From positions 4,233 to 68,232 of the forward strand of contig DATJFQ010000097.1 of NCBI GenBank assembly GCA_035495555.1: a DNA stretch of 64,000 nt. Direction: 5' to 3'. The first letter of the stretch is position 1. Each line of letters begins with the position of its first letter. This stretch comes from DATJFQ01 sp035495555 (GTDB lineage: Bacteria > Acidobacteriota > Vicinamibacteria > Vicinamibacterales > 2-12-FULL-66-21). Positions 43,020-52,656 of this stretch are shown here, piece after piece. Below the pieces are notes generated by a model. That model was not told the DNA's origin. It made no database searches and was given only the letters and a program-made list of their open reading frames with translations. The position numbers were made by a program, and so were the translations under genes.

Positions 43020-44492
43020 TCAGCGAAGGTGGTAGATGTGGAGCGAGCCCGCGCGATGCGCCTCGACGAGCGGCAGCGGCCGATCGATCACGAGATAGTC
43101 GAGTCCGTACGTCTGCGCCAGCGCCCGAGCGCCATTGACCGTGTCCCACGGGTGCTCGGCCAGCGCACGCTCGCGGTCGGAGACGCGCATCGCAATTCGC
43201 CGATCGTACATCGCAATGGCCGTGTCCTTGATTTCTTCCAGAAAGACGTCCCGCTGGCCCGCCGCGCGCACGCTCGACCCATATCGTGCGGCGTGCATCG
43301 GGTCGGCCAGCCAGTTGGACGACGCGGGCGTCGACTGCGCCCACGTCATCGCATCCCGCCAATCGTCGTTCGCGATGTGGATGGCGAAGAGCGCACGGTC
43401 GTGAAACGGACCGGACATGGAATATCCCCCCCGCGCGGTCGAGAGCACCAGAAGGAGTCCCGCTAACGCGCGGGCCCGCACCGGCGAGGCGTGGAATTCC
43501 GCCATCGCCCAGACGAGATAGATCGTGGCGAGGAAATCCAGCACCCAGAACAGACGGCCGACCTGCAGTTGCACGGCCAGCGCGACCCGCGCGGCGTCGA
43601 AGGGCAGCCACGCGAAGAAGATGAGCACGAGGGCGACGGCACCGCCGACCAGCGCCGACTCTCCCTCGAAGAGCCGTCCCGAGGATCGCCTCATCCTCCA
43701 GCACGCGAGGATCACGGCGATCGGAATCAGGTTCGTGATCCAGGCGTCGGCCGGCCAGCCAAGCGGGAACAGGTAATCCTTTTCGGCGATGACGGCCATC
43801 CAGGGCGGATCCATCCGGACGAAGCGGTTCGCGAGCGGTCCGAAACCGGTGACGACTGCCGCCAGTCCGATCATGGCGGCTGCGATCACGCAGATCGTCC
43901 TCCAGGACAGACGCTGGCGCACGAGTGTCGCGGATCCAATCAGAAGCATGAACCACAACGCCGTCGTCGAATGGATAGCCGCCGCGGCAATGAGGAGGAC
44001 GATGCACCAGAGGTGTCGCCGCTCGATCCAGCAGGCGAGCGCCCACACCGACACAGCAAACGCAAGCTCGCGCGGGTGGAAGTAGCCCTCGAGGGTGTTC
44101 GCGCCCGTCTTGGCGATCGCGTGCCGAAGCGTGAGCGCGGCAGCCAGCGCGACCACGGTCCACCGCTCAGAGAAGAAATGCCGTCCCAGGCGCGCGGCGC
44201 CGGCGAGCAGCAGGCACAGCGTGGCAAGGTACGCCGCAAGGAACAAGACGGGCAGCGAAAGTCTGGTGATGCGAACCACGCCCGCAATCGCCTCGTCCAC
44301 GACCGTGAGCCGCGCCTGGGAGTCGATGAGCGGCGCATCCGCGGGAAACAGCGTCGGGTCCAGATGGCGCAGCACCGCCGGGATGTAGAACGCCTGATCC
44401 GACGCCGCGTAGCGATATCCGGCGCTGTTGGCGGTCGCGAGCAGAACGAACGCGAGAGCGATCAGCACGCGCCTCGCGAAGCGCGCGATCAT
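43020..44492 (-). CDS. Multi-pass membrane protein, GT-C/DUF6798-like
   Basis: The 490-residue protein has about ten TM helices over residues 8-370, including an early luminal acidic loop (YAASDQAFYIPAVLRHLDP). A C-terminal extracytoplasmic domain follows (WRDAMTWAQSTPASSNWLADP). The layout resembles GT-C-type glycosyltransferases and DUF6798 proteins. No lipid-sugar genes are near, so the role is open. It is coupled to the DinB gene by ATGA. Confidence 0.7.
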   Translation of the reverse strand: MIARFARRVLIALAFVLLATANSAGYRYAASDQAFYIPAVLRHLDPTLFPADAPLIDSQARLTVVDEAIAGVVRITRLSLPVLFLAAYLATLCLLLAGAARLGRHFFSERWTVVALAAALTLRHAIAKTGANTLEGYFHPRELAFAVSVWALACWIERRHLWCIVLLIAAAAIHSTTALWFMLLIGSATLVRQRLSWRTICVIAAAMIGLAAVVTGFGPLANRFVRMDPPWMAVIAEKDYLFPLGWPADAWITNLIPIAVILACWRMRRSSGRLFEGESALVGGAVALVLIFFAWLPFDAARVALAVQLQVGRLFWVLDFLATIYLVWAMAEFHASPVRARALAGLLLVLSTARGGYSMSGPFHDRALFAIHIANDDWRDAMTWAQSTPASSNWLADPMHAARYGSSVRAAGQRDVFLEEIKDTAIAMYDRRIAMRVSDRERALAEHPWDTVNGARALAQTYGLDYLVIDRPLPLVEAHRAGSLHIYHLR

Positions 44493-44986
44493 TCGTCAGC
44501 GGTCGGACCGTAGATGGCCGGCAGCGGCACGTCGCGAAGGCGCAAATAGACCGTCAGTTGCCCGCGGTGATGGATCAGATGGCTGAGCACGAAGCCGCGG
44601 AGGACGGCAGACTTCGGCATCGTGAAGATTTGATACGTGCCCTGCTTCAATGTCCACGGCGCCGCGAGCGACGCGTCGGTCTGCTCAGCGAGACGTGCGC
44701 GCGCGGCAGCAACGTTCCCGTCGAACCGCTGCAGCAGCTCCGCGGCAGATTTCGGTACGGCCGGACGCACCGCGTCGCCGGCAGCAGCGGCATCGAACTC
44801 AGACGTTTCGCAGGCGATCTGCGCCCAATGCGGGATGTTGGCGACGTGTGCGGCCAGCTCGCCGAGCGTGCGGGACCTCGGGTGCGGTGCCCAGCCGAAA
44901 TCAGCGGCCGGCAGGCGCTCGAACAGGCGGCGCGTGGTTCCCATCTCGTGATCGAATTCGGGCAGGAGGGTGTCCTTGATACCCAC
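44489..44986 (-). CDS. DinB-family metal-dependent protein
   Basis: The 165-residue four-helix-bundle protein has the DinB histidine set: His in GELAAHVANIPHW and the HxxxH pair in LSHLIHHRGQL. The family (DinB/YfiT) binds divalent metal and includes thiol-dependent transferases such as bacillithiol S-transferases. The bacterial partner thiol here is unknown. It is the first gene of a three-gene run with the membrane protein and alpha/beta hydrolase. Confidence 0.9.
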   Translation of the reverse strand: MGIKDTLLPEFDHEMGTTRRLFERLPAADFGWAPHPRSRTLGELAAHVANIPHWAQIACETSEFDAAAAGDAVRPAVPKSAAELLQRFDGNVAAARARLAEQTDASLAAPWTLKQGTYQIFTMPKSAVLRGFVLSHLIHHRGQLTVYLRLRDVPLPAIYGPTADE

Positions 44987-45021
44987 GCGATGAGTATATG
45001 CGCGAGGCGCGAAGCGCGAGT

Positions 45022-46956
45022 TTAGTTGCTGAATCCTGCGGCGCGCCAGAGCGCCGCGGTGTCATACAGGCGGCCGGCGGCTGAGACCATGGCCACCTTC
45101 CGCAAATCTGAAATCCGGTCGAGCGGGTTGCCGTCGACGACGATGAGGTCGGCGCGCAAGCCGGGAGCGATTGTGCCGGTGTCGTGCTGCAACCCCGTCA
45201 CGCGCGCGGGGACGGCGGTTGCGGCGCGGATCGCGTCGATCGGCGGCAGTCCGGCCTGGACATACAGTTCGATCTCGCGCTGCACGCTCGCGCCCGGCAC
45301 TCCCTTGTCCGTGCCGGCGACGAACGGGACGGCCGCATCGTAAAGCCCCTTGACGATCGCCAGTTGCCGCTCGAGGCGTGCGTGCGCCTGCTCCGGGGTC
45401 ACCGACCCGCCGCTGGCGCCTTCGAGCAGGCGTCGGAGCGGCGGCGGCACGCGGGTGATGCCGGGTTGGAAGCTTTCAATCGGGGTCTGCGCGCTGCGAC
45501 CGAGCAGCTCGTTCCACGAGAGCGTGGGATCCAGCACCGTTCCGTGCTCTTTCAGCATCGACACGGTCGCGGCGAATTGCGGCGTGCCCGGCGTGTCACG
45601 TACGACGAGATGCGCGACCTGGTCGATGCCCATCTCGACGACATCGCGCAGCGTGAGGCCGTTCGGGATGTGGCCCGTCACCTTCATCCCCTGGGTGTGC
45701 GCCGCATCGATGATTGCCTTCGTCGTCGGTCGATCGAGCAGGTTGTACAGCTTGATCTCGTTGAACGAGTTCTCGCGATAGGTTCGCACGGCCGCGCGCC
45801 CTTCGTCGGGCGTTGCCGCGGTCACGCTCCCGAACGCGTTCGGGCCGGGACCATCGATCAAACCCGCCGTGAGCAGGCGCGGTCCGACGGCGTGGAGTGG
45901 CCCGCGCTGGCCCCAGGCATCCCGAAGCGCGAGCAGCATGCCCGTGTAGCCGCCCATGTCGCGGATGGTGGTCACGCCTTCCGCCAGGTAGGCGGGTCCC
46001 CATTCCCGCTGGCCCACGTGCGCGTGCATGTCCCAGAGCCCCGGCAGGACGGACTTGCCGCTGACATCCACGACGGGGATTCCCGGCAGGATCCGGACGT
46101 TCGCGCGCGCGCCGGCCGCCAGAATCCGCCCGTGCCGCACCACCACCGTCGCGTCTTCAATCGGGGCGGCGCCCGTGCCGTCGATCAGGCGGCCACCCAC
46201 GAGCGCGAAAGTGTCCTGACGGACCGGCGGAGGGTGAGTGGTCGAATCGTCAGTCGTGAGATCTGACATGGCGGCGAGCGCCGCGAATATCGGCGCCCAC
46301 TGCGAACCGACCTGCGAAGGCATGTCACCGTCGATGCCCTCGAACGGAAGGACGCCCGCTGTCGTGGTGAGTGATTTGAGCCGTAAATTGCTGCGATCGA
46401 GCCAGACGTGTTCGCGCCCCCAGATGACGCCCTCGACCACGAAATGCCGGAGCGATACCGCGATACCGCTCGCGGTCGGGCTGATCGGGAGTTCGCTGAT
46501 GTGAATCGGATCCCCCGACGGAAGCGCGGCGATCGTGGCCGGCTTACCGTGCGTCAACCAATACCGGATTAGCATCTCCTGCACGGCGAGCGGCGCCATG
46601 CCGTCGATGGGAAACGCCGGACGCGCATCCGCAATCGAGTCGACCGATGAATCGACCGGGAAATAGCGATAGCTCTTGCCCTGAACCCTGTACGAAACAG
46701 GAGAGAAGTCGTCGCGGTACGTCAGCGTCGCCTCGAGCGCGACCGTGAGCCCGCGGTCCTTGTATTCGAAATGCGAGGTGAGGGTGGACGTCGATCCCGA
46801 GCGCTCGACGGTGGAGCGCTCAGTCCCGATCTCGTGCCCGAGCAGAAAGAGACGCAGAGTTCGAGGCGTCTCGTTCTGCCCGGCCGTGAATGCCGACTGC
46901 TGAACGCCGATTGCCGAAAGCCCGCACAGGACGACGAACGTGACGGCTTTCCGCAT
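45022..46956 (-). CDS. Secreted metal-dependent amidohydrolase
   Basis: The 644-residue protein has a signal peptide, an N-terminal region of about 250 residues unlike the catalytic part, and an amidohydrolase domain with DMHAHVG (HxH ligands), VTGHIPNGL and HLVVRD histidines. The late Asp is in VAGTDKGVPG. It probably cleaves C-N bonds (imidazolonepropionase-like subgroup), exported. ATG 46956 gives a signal sequence; ATG 46971 is five codons earlier. It begins 31 nt after a BNR protein gene. Confidence 0.88.
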   Translation of the reverse strand: MRKAVTFVVLCGLSAIGVQQSAFTAGQNETPRTLRLFLLGHEIGTERSTVERSGSTSTLTSHFEYKDRGLTVALEATLTYRDDFSPVSYRVQGKSYRYFPVDSSVDSIADARPAFPIDGMAPLAVQEMLIRYWLTHGKPATIAALPSGDPIHISELPISPTASGIAVSLRHFVVEGVIWGREHVWLDRSNLRLKSLTTTAGVLPFEGIDGDMPSQVGSQWAPIFAALAAMSDLTTDDSTTHPPPVRQDTFALVGGRLIDGTGAAPIEDATVVVRHGRILAAGARANVRILPGIPVVDVSGKSVLPGLWDMHAHVGQREWGPAYLAEGVTTIRDMGGYTGMLLALRDAWGQRGPLHAVGPRLLTAGLIDGPGPNAFGSVTAATPDEGRAAVRTYRENSFNEIKLYNLLDRPTTKAIIDAAHTQGMKVTGHIPNGLTLRDVVEMGIDQVAHLVVRDTPGTPQFAATVSMLKEHGTVLDPTLSWNELLGRSAQTPIESFQPGITRVPPPLRRLLEGASGGSVTPEQAHARLERQLAIVKGLYDAAVPFVAGTDKGVPGASVQREIELYVQAGLPPIDAIRAATAVPARVTGLQHDTGTIAPGLRADLIVVDGNPLDRISDLRKVAMVSAAGRLYDTAALWRAAGFSN

Positions 46957-46987
46957 GCGGCATCCGAGCATCTGCCACTGATGCCGC

Positions 46988-49900
46988 TTATTTGTCGAGC
47001 GAATCAGCTTCGATCGACACCGACTTCTCGCCGATGACCTTGCCGTCGACCGTAATCGTGACGAGATACGCGCCAGGCGGCATCGCGGGTCCCAATCCGC
47101 CGCGCCCACGACCGCCCCCGCCTCCTGCTGGCGCGGCCGCCGGCGGCTGCGGTGCGCCAGGCTGCTGCGCTCCGCGGCCCTGCGCCGTCTGCGCGGGACG
47201 ATCCTCGCGCCCGCGTCCCTGCTGACCGGCGGCCGGCGGGTTGGCCGGCGGGTTCGCGGCAGGCGGCTGAACCGCCGGTGCCGTTGCCGCCGCCGGTGCG
47301 CCTTGCGGCTGCGCCGCCGGTGCGCCTTGCGGCTGCGCCGCGGGTGCACCGCCGCGTCCGCCGCGGCCGCGGCCTTGCGGGGTCGCGCGGAGATCCCAGT
47401 TCACGCGATTCACGCCCGCCCCCTTCGTCCCCTCGAGCGTGCGAATCTCGTTGCCGGCCATGTCGCTGATCGTGATCTTCACGTCGTTGGCGGCGCTCTT
47501 CAGCCAATAGCTGATGTTCGCGCCCGGCGCCGGGTTTTCGCCGCGGAAGTGTTTGGCGCCGCCGACTTCCACCTGCGCCTGGATGTCGTTGGCCCACGCC
47601 GTCGCGGGACGAATGTCGAACAGATACCCGCCGTTCGCGTTGGTCATCACCCGATCGCTCATCTGCTCGAGCGGCGAGATGTCGTCCACGATCCAGATGC
47701 TGCGTCCGTGCGTGCCCGCGATCAGGTCGTGCTCGCGGGGCTGAATGACGAGATCATCGATGCGCACCGTCGGCAGCCCCGTCATGAACGGCTTCCACGA
47801 CTTCCCGCCGTCCATCGAGATGTAGAGCGCGTACTCCGATCCGAGGAAGAGCAGATTCCGGTTCACCGGATCCTCGGTGATCACGTTCAGGTTGCCCTCC
47901 GGGAGATTGGCGACGAGCGATTGCCAGGTCTGCCCGAAGTCGTGCGTGACGAACAGGTACGGCTTGTGATCGTCCCGGCGGTGATTGTCGAAGGTGACGT
48001 AGGCGGTGCCGGCCTCGAAATGCGAGGCCTCGACGCGCGAGACGTGCGTCTCGTCCGGCACTCCGGGTACTTTGCTGACCACGTTGGTCCAGGTCGCGGC
48101 GCCGTCACGGCTCACCTGCAGATTGCCGTCGTTGGTGCCGACCCAGACGACACCTTTCGCGACCGGCGACTCGCTGATTGTCACGATGTTGCTGTACGCC
48201 GCGGCGCCATCGTGCTTCGAGGCCATCGGGGCGCTGCCCTGGACACCCATGATCGGGCGATCGTTCCGCCCGACCTTGCGCGTGAGGTCCTGCGTCATCG
48301 TCCACGTGCTGCCGCGGTCGATCGACTTGAAGAGGCGATCGCCTCCGAGATAAATCGTGGACGGGTCGTGGGGCGAGATGATGAACGGCGTGTTCCAGTA
48401 GAACCGGAAATCGGTGCCCTGCGGCGGAGCGGGCACCACGTTGCCCCGCGCAGAAGTCGGACCGAAGCCGAACTGCGCAAGCAGTTCCGGCGGGATGTTC
48501 TCGGTTCCGGGCGGCGGTTGAGTGCCCCGGCCCTGCGGCGCGGGCGGACGCGGACGGATGCTCTGCGTGCGGCCCGTCTTCAGGTCGAGACGATTGGTGT
48601 TGCCGTCCTGCGACTCCGAATACATGATCGACCAGTCGCTCGGGTCCTGCGCGGTATAGAAGCCGTCACCGCCGCCGACACGATACCAGTCCGAGTTGAG
48701 GATACCCTGCGGCCGCCGCGTCATGTTCGGTCCGCACCAGCTCCCGTTGTCCTGCAGGCCGCCACAGACGTAGTACGGCTTGCGCATGTCGTAGCTGACC
48801 TTGTAGAACTGGCCGACGTTCATCGTGTTGATGTATTCCCACGTCTCGGTCTGGTCCCACGTGACGTCGAGGCCGCCGTCGTTGCCGACGAGCAGGTGAT
48901 CGTGGTTGTGCGGGTCGACCCAGATCGCATGGTGATCGCTGTGCGCGAGCCCCTGCACCTGCTTCCAGTGCTGGCCGCCGTCGGTCGTCTTGAAAAACGG
49001 CGCGCCGCCCTGGTACGCGATATCCGGGTTGGTCGGGTCCACGCGGATCTGGCTGTAATACATCGGCCGATCCATGCAGTTCGACAGAAACCGCCATGTC
49101 TTCCCGGAATCGTCCGAGCGCCAGATGCCCGACTTGTCCGGGGTGGGCTTGGCGAACTGCTGCGGAAGGTTGCCCCGTTGTGGCTGTCCGCAGTCCGGCT
49201 GCGGTTCGCCGCCGCCGAACCCCCCACGCTGAGCCTCTTCCGGCGTCTGCAAGGTCCCGTTGTCGTTCACCCCGGCGCCCGTGCCGCCGCTCGGACCCAC
49301 TTCGATCGACGCGTAGAGCGTCTGCGGACGCGAGCGCGCGATGTCGAGGCCGATCCGGCCGATGATCGGATTGGTCGGCAGGCCGTTGCCCGTCAGCTTC
49401 GTCCAGGTCTTGCCCGCATCAGTCGTTTTCCAGATGCCGCTGCCAGGGCCTCCGCCATTGAATCCCCACGGCACCCGGCGCCGCTGATAGGAGGCCGCGT
49501 AGAGGATGTTCGGGTTGACCGGATCCATCACCACGTCCGTGAAGCCGGTGTCGTTGTCGATGAACTTCGTGTTGTTCCACGTCTTCCCGCCGTCGGTCGA
49601 CTTGTAGAGCCCGCGTTCCGCGTTGGGCCCGAACAGATGGCCGATGGCCGCGACGTAAACAATGTTCGGGTCCTTCGGATGGACGACGATTCGGGCGATG
49701 CTCTGGGTTTCTTTCAGACCGACGTACTCGAAATTTTTCCCGCCATCGGTCGACTTGTAAACGCCGGCGCCGAACGACGCGCTCTGCCGGTTGTTCGGCT
49801 CGCCGGTCCCGACGTAAATCACGTCCGGATTGGATGGCGCAATGGCGATGTCGCCGATGGACGAGACCGGGTACTTCTCGAAAATCGACGTCCACGTCGT

Positions 49901-50191
49901 CCCGTTGTTCGTACTCTTCCAGACGCCGCCGGTCGCAAACCCGAGATAAATGATGGATGGATTGCTTTCGACGACCGCGATGTCGTCGAGCCGGCCGCCG
50001 ATGTTGGCGGGACCGATCGCGCGCCACACGAAATTTTCGAGCAGCGGGTCGTCTGATTGATTGATGAAGGGCCCGGTGCGGGGAGCGGGCTGCTGGAAGC
50101 CCTGCGCGTCGAGGCCGTGCGCGCCGAGGAACGCACAAAGGCCTGCGGCGGCCAGACCGGCGCCAAGACGCAGACTGACAGTTCGTCGCAT
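46988..50191 (-). CDS. Secreted BNR/VPS10-like beta-propeller protein with low-complexity insert
   Basis: The 1067-residue protein has a signal peptide and about a dozen Asp-box blades (KSTNNGTTW, KSTDGGKTW, KTTDGGQHW, SIDRGSTW, SMDGGKSW). It is a paralogue of the 1056-residue BNR protein. Near the C-terminus, before the Fn3-like end (PGAYLVTITVDG), a Pro/Ala/Gly/Gln/Arg-rich stretch of about 95 residues carries the repeated unit GAPAAQPQ. The function is unknown; it would act outside the cell. It is co-directional with the amidohydrolase gene (31 nt). Confidence 0.9.
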   Translation of the reverse strand: MRRTVSLRLGAGLAAAGLCAFLGAHGLDAQGFQQPAPRTGPFINQSDDPLLENFVWRAIGPANIGGRLDDIAVVESNPSIIYLGFATGGVWKSTNNGTTWTSIFEKYPVSSIGDIAIAPSNPDVIYVGTGEPNNRQSASFGAGVYKSTDGGKNFEYVGLKETQSIARIVVHPKDPNIVYVAAIGHLFGPNAERGLYKSTDGGKTWNNTKFIDNDTGFTDVVMDPVNPNILYAASYQRRRVPWGFNGGGPGSGIWKTTDAGKTWTKLTGNGLPTNPIIGRIGLDIARSRPQTLYASIEVGPSGGTGAGVNDNGTLQTPEEAQRGGFGGGEPQPDCGQPQRGNLPQQFAKPTPDKSGIWRSDDSGKTWRFLSNCMDRPMYYSQIRVDPTNPDIAYQGGAPFFKTTDGGQHWKQVQGLAHSDHHAIWVDPHNHDHLLVGNDGGLDVTWDQTETWEYINTMNVGQFYKVSYDMRKPYYVCGGLQDNGSWCGPNMTRRPQGILNSDWYRVGGGDGFYTAQDPSDWSIMYSESQDGNTNRLDLKTGRTQSIRPRPPAPQGRGTQPPPGTENIPPELLAQFGFGPTSARGNVVPAPPQGTDFRFYWNTPFIISPHDPSTIYLGGDRLFKSIDRGSTWTMTQDLTRKVGRNDRPIMGVQGSAPMASKHDGAAAYSNIVTISESPVAKGVVWVGTNDGNLQVSRDGAATWTNVVSKVPGVPDETHVSRVEASHFEAGTAYVTFDNHRRDDHKPYLFVTHDFGQTWQSLVANLPEGNLNVITEDPVNRNLLFLGSEYALYISMDGGKSWKPFMTGLPTVRIDDLVIQPREHDLIAGTHGRSIWIVDDISPLEQMSDRVMTNANGGYLFDIRPATAWANDIQAQVEVGGAKHFRGENPAPGANISYWLKSAANDVKITISDMAGNEIRTLEGTKGAGVNRVNWDLRATPQGRGRGGRGGAPAAQPQGAPAAQPQGAPAAATAPAVQPPAANPPANPPAAGQQGRGREDRPAQTAQGRGAQQPGAPQPPAAAPAGGGGGRGRGGLGPAMPPGAYLVTITVDGKVIGEKSVSIEADSLDK

Positions 50192-50278
50192 GATTTCGCC
50201 ATCCTCCTTGGAGAGCGGATCGAGACGTAGGAGTCTACGACGAACTGGGTGGGAGTGTTACAAAACCGCCGTCAGAAA

Positions 50279-50848
50279 TCATTTTCCGAAGGAGACCTTC
50301 GGCACACCCTGCGCGTCCTTTGGCGCCTCGAAATACGGGTACTGCTTGAAACCAAACATCTTCGCGGTGACGTTGCCGGGGAAGCGGCGGGTCGCGGCGT
50401 TGTAGTCCTGCACGCGCTGGTTGTAGCGCATGCGTTCGACAGCGATCCGGTTCTCGGTGCCGGAGAGCTCGTCCATGAGCCGGTTGAACTGCTCGTTGGC
50501 TTTGAGCTGCGGGTAATTTTCGACGACGGCGAGCAACCGGCCGAGCGCTGCGGTCTGCTGGTTCGCGGCCGCGATCGTTTCCTCCGGTGATTTCGCCGCG
50601 AGCAGTTTCGAGCGGGAATCGGCGATGTCCTTGTACACGGCTTCCTCGTGCTGCGCGTACCCCTTCACCGTCTCCACGAGATTCGGGATCAGGTCGTTCC
50701 GCCGCTGCAGTTCGTTCTGAACTTGCGCCCACTGCGACTTGATCGCCTCTTCCTGGGTCGTGAACTTGTTGTAGGAACAGCCGCTGACGCTCGTGAACAC
50801 GAGCGCGAGCACCGCGAGCTGAACCGTCAGTCGAATCGTCTTGGGCAT
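50279..50848 (-). CDS. lemA: LemA-family lipoprotein
   Basis: The 189-residue protein has a lipoprotein signal (VFTSVSGCSYN) and the LemA helical domain with RRNDLIPNLVETVKGYA, VENYPQLKANEQF and TENRIAVERMRYN. LemA proteins are membrane-attached with a coiled-coil-like bundle; their role is not settled but they accompany TPM-domain proteins, as here. I chose the ATG at 50848; another in-frame start lies five codons before. Octamer repeats separate it from the TPM gene. Confidence 0.92.
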   Translation of the reverse strand: MPKTIRLTVQLAVLALVFTSVSGCSYNKFTTQEEAIKSQWAQVQNELQRRNDLIPNLVETVKGYAQHEEAVYKDIADSRSKLLAAKSPEETIAAANQQTAALGRLLAVVENYPQLKANEQFNRLMDELSGTENRIAVERMRYNQRVQDYNAATRRFPGNVTAKMFGFKQYPYFEAPKDAQGVPKVSFGK

Positions 50849-50869
50849 GAACGCTCCGGGCACTACTTT

Positions 50870-50907
50870 ACCAATTCACCAACTCACCCATTCACCAATT
50901 CACCAGC
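50870..50907. repeat. ACCAATTC octamer repeat
   Basis: Four and a half exact or near-exact 8-nt units (ACCAATTC, ACCAACTC, ACCCATTC) lie between the TPM and LemA genes and run into the TPM 3' end. The unit resembles the words in the 27767-27801 palindrome. Confidence 0.8.
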
Positions 50908-51736
50908 TCCCCGAGGCGCCGCCGCCCCCCGACGCGCCGCCGCCAAACCCTCCGAATCCGCCGCCGCCGCCCCCGCCGCCCCCGCCAAACCCTCCGAAGC
51001 CTCCACCGAACCCGCCGCCGCCGAATGGGCCCACGCCGCCGGTCCAGCCGCTCCACGGGCCACCGCCCCAGAATCGCCGCCGACGGCGCCGGTTGCCGCG
51101 CGCCAGGACGATGAGGAGGATCGCGACGAAGATGATCGTGGAGAGCGGAATACCGCCGTCGTGCGGCTTGCCTGCTGCGGGCTGCTGCCGCGGCACGTCC
51201 GGAACGCTGACTCCCCGGCCGTCGGCGATGTGATTGATGATGCGCGTGGTGCCGGCGACGAGTCCCGCACCGTAGTCGCCCTTGCGGAACTCGGGAGTGA
51301 TGTCGTTGCGGATCGTCTCGCCCGCGTAGCCGTCGGTGACCAGCCCTTCCAAGTCGTATCCGACTTCGACGCGCACCCGATGGTCGTTCACGGCCACGAC
51401 GATCAGGAGCCCGTTGTCTTTCCCCTTCTTTCCGATACCGTGGCCGCCGTTCTCGAACATCTTGACGGCGTATTCGTTGATATCCGCGTAGGGCTGGTAT
51501 GTCGGGACCGTCGCGACGACGACGACATCGCCGGTCGCCTGCTGCAGCGCGCGGATGCGTTTATCGAGCTCGGCCCGGCTCGCGCTGTCGATCACGTGCG
51601 CGAAATCGTTGACCGTGTCGGTCAACGCCGGCGGTGCCGGCTGGGCGATGGCGGCCGGGCACATCGCCACCGCCAGGAGCGCGGCTGTCAGGAACGCGCC
51701 GCGCATCCCCGGCATTCGCCGTTCGACCTCTGTCAT
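50900..51736 (-). CDS. TPM-domain (YgcG-like) membrane protein
   Basis: The 278-residue protein has a signal peptide, a TPM phosphatase-like domain (VNDFAHVIDSASRAELDKRI, VGYDLEGLVTDG, about 35-175), a single TM (STIIFVAILLIVLA), a basic patch (NRRRRRRFWGG) and a Gly-rich tail. Family members are anchored with the TPM domain outside. I use ATG 51736, overlapping the upstream stop (ATGA), over a GTG six bases earlier. It pairs with lemA. Confidence 0.9.
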   Translation of the reverse strand: MTEVERRMPGMRGAFLTAALLAVAMCPAAIAQPAPPALTDTVNDFAHVIDSASRAELDKRIRALQQATGDVVVVATVPTYQPYADINEYAVKMFENGGHGIGKKGKDNGLLIVVAVNDHRVRVEVGYDLEGLVTDGYAGETIRNDITPEFRKGDYGAGLVAGTTRIINHIADGRGVSVPDVPRQQPAAGKPHDGGIPLSTIIFVAILLIVLARGNRRRRRRFWGGGPWSGWTGGVGPFGGGGFGGGFGGFGGGGGGGGGGFGGFGGGASGGGGASGSW

Positions 51737-52446
51737 TGCCACGCGTCGAGGAATGTCCAGACGCGCTCGGCGGCGTCGACGTAGCGCGCCAGCAGCGCGC
51801 TCGGGTCTGCGATGGCCGCGTGGTGTCCTGTGGCTGTCGCAAATACCTCACGGACGAGTGCAGACGGTACGCCGATGCGCCGTTCTGCAAACGATGCGAG
51901 GTGTTCGTCGGAGAGGACGCCGTGATGTGCGGGTTCGACGAGGCGCGCGATACCCGCCAGCAACGTTCGAAACGGCGTGGCCGACGAGGCGAGGAGACCT
52001 CCGATCGCATACGCTTCGCCGCGCGATTCGAGGAAGCCTTCACGAAGATGGATGAGATGACTGTTGGCCTGCGTCTCCAGCGCGCGACGGATGTCCGCCC
52101 GCGCGGGCGCCGAGCCGTCGAAGGGATTGCCGCCGCGGAGGGGTGTCAACGTGGCCGCAATCGCCTCGTACTCGAGCGGAAAGATGTCCAGCGTCCGCTG
52201 CAGTTCGCCGGCCGACAGGATGAGCGGCACGGCGATCCCGCGCCGCAGCCAGTCGTCCGCCAGCGGCACGCAGGCGCCCAGATCATCGAACGTGAGCCGG
52301 TCGACGACGGCGAGCGTGTGCAGGCGATCGTGCTGATCGTTCGAGTGGTAGACGCCAAGCGACTGAAGACGTCCGTCGAACACACGGTCCAGGTCGCGCA
52401 GCAATGCGTCGGCGCGGGTGCGCTCCGACGCCGACAGAGAAGACAT
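51733..52446 (-). CDS. Hypothetical protein upstream of TPM/lemA
   Basis: The 237-residue soluble protein starts SSLSASERTRADALLRDLDR, then reads HTLAVVDRLTFDDLGACVPLADDWLRRGIAVPLIL and EYEAIAATLTPLRG. Its first half may adopt a nucleotidyltransferase-like alpha/beta fold, but I see no GS motif and do not assign a function. I use the ATG at 52446; the longer frame enters a repeat. It overlaps the TPM gene, making a three-gene operon. Confidence 0.7.
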   Translation of the reverse strand: MSSLSASERTRADALLRDLDRVFDGRLQSLGVYHSNDQHDRLHTLAVVDRLTFDDLGACVPLADDWLRRGIAVPLILSAGELQRTLDIFPLEYEAIAATLTPLRGGNPFDGSAPARADIRRALETQANSHLIHLREGFLESRGEAYAIGGLLASSATPFRTLLAGIARLVEPAHHGVLSDEHLASFAERRIGVPSALVREVFATATGHHAAIADPSALLARYVDAAERVWTFLDAWQ

Positions 52447-52455
52447 GCCCAGAAC

Positions 52456-52616
52456 GATAGCAAAGATTGCAAAGATCCAAAGATCCAAGGCGCAAAGATC
52501 GCAAAGATCCAAGGATCTCTAAAGATCCAAAGATCTCTAAAGATCTAAGCATCGCAACGATCTCTAAACAATCTTTGCAATCTTTGGCATCTTTGGATCC
52601 TTTGCGATCTTTGCCT
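52456..52616. repeat. CAAAGATC repeats in inverted halves
   Basis: On the + strand the left half (52460-52545) has 8-9-nt units containing AAAGATC, and the right half (52565-52616) has the complement GATCTTTG. The whole could fold as a long cruciform. It fills the divergent gap between the 237-residue protein gene and yvcK; no clear promoter is visible within it. Confidence 0.75.
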
Positions 52617-52656
52617 TGATCTCTGCGGCGATTCCCTGGATCCTTGATCCTTTGCC

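Noticed and set aside
47303..50056. A 917-codon open frame on the + strand
   Set aside because: It is antisense to the second BNR gene, with no recognisable motifs.
52456..52616. CRISPR array
   Set aside because: Units are 8-9 nt without unique spacers, and no cas genes are present.
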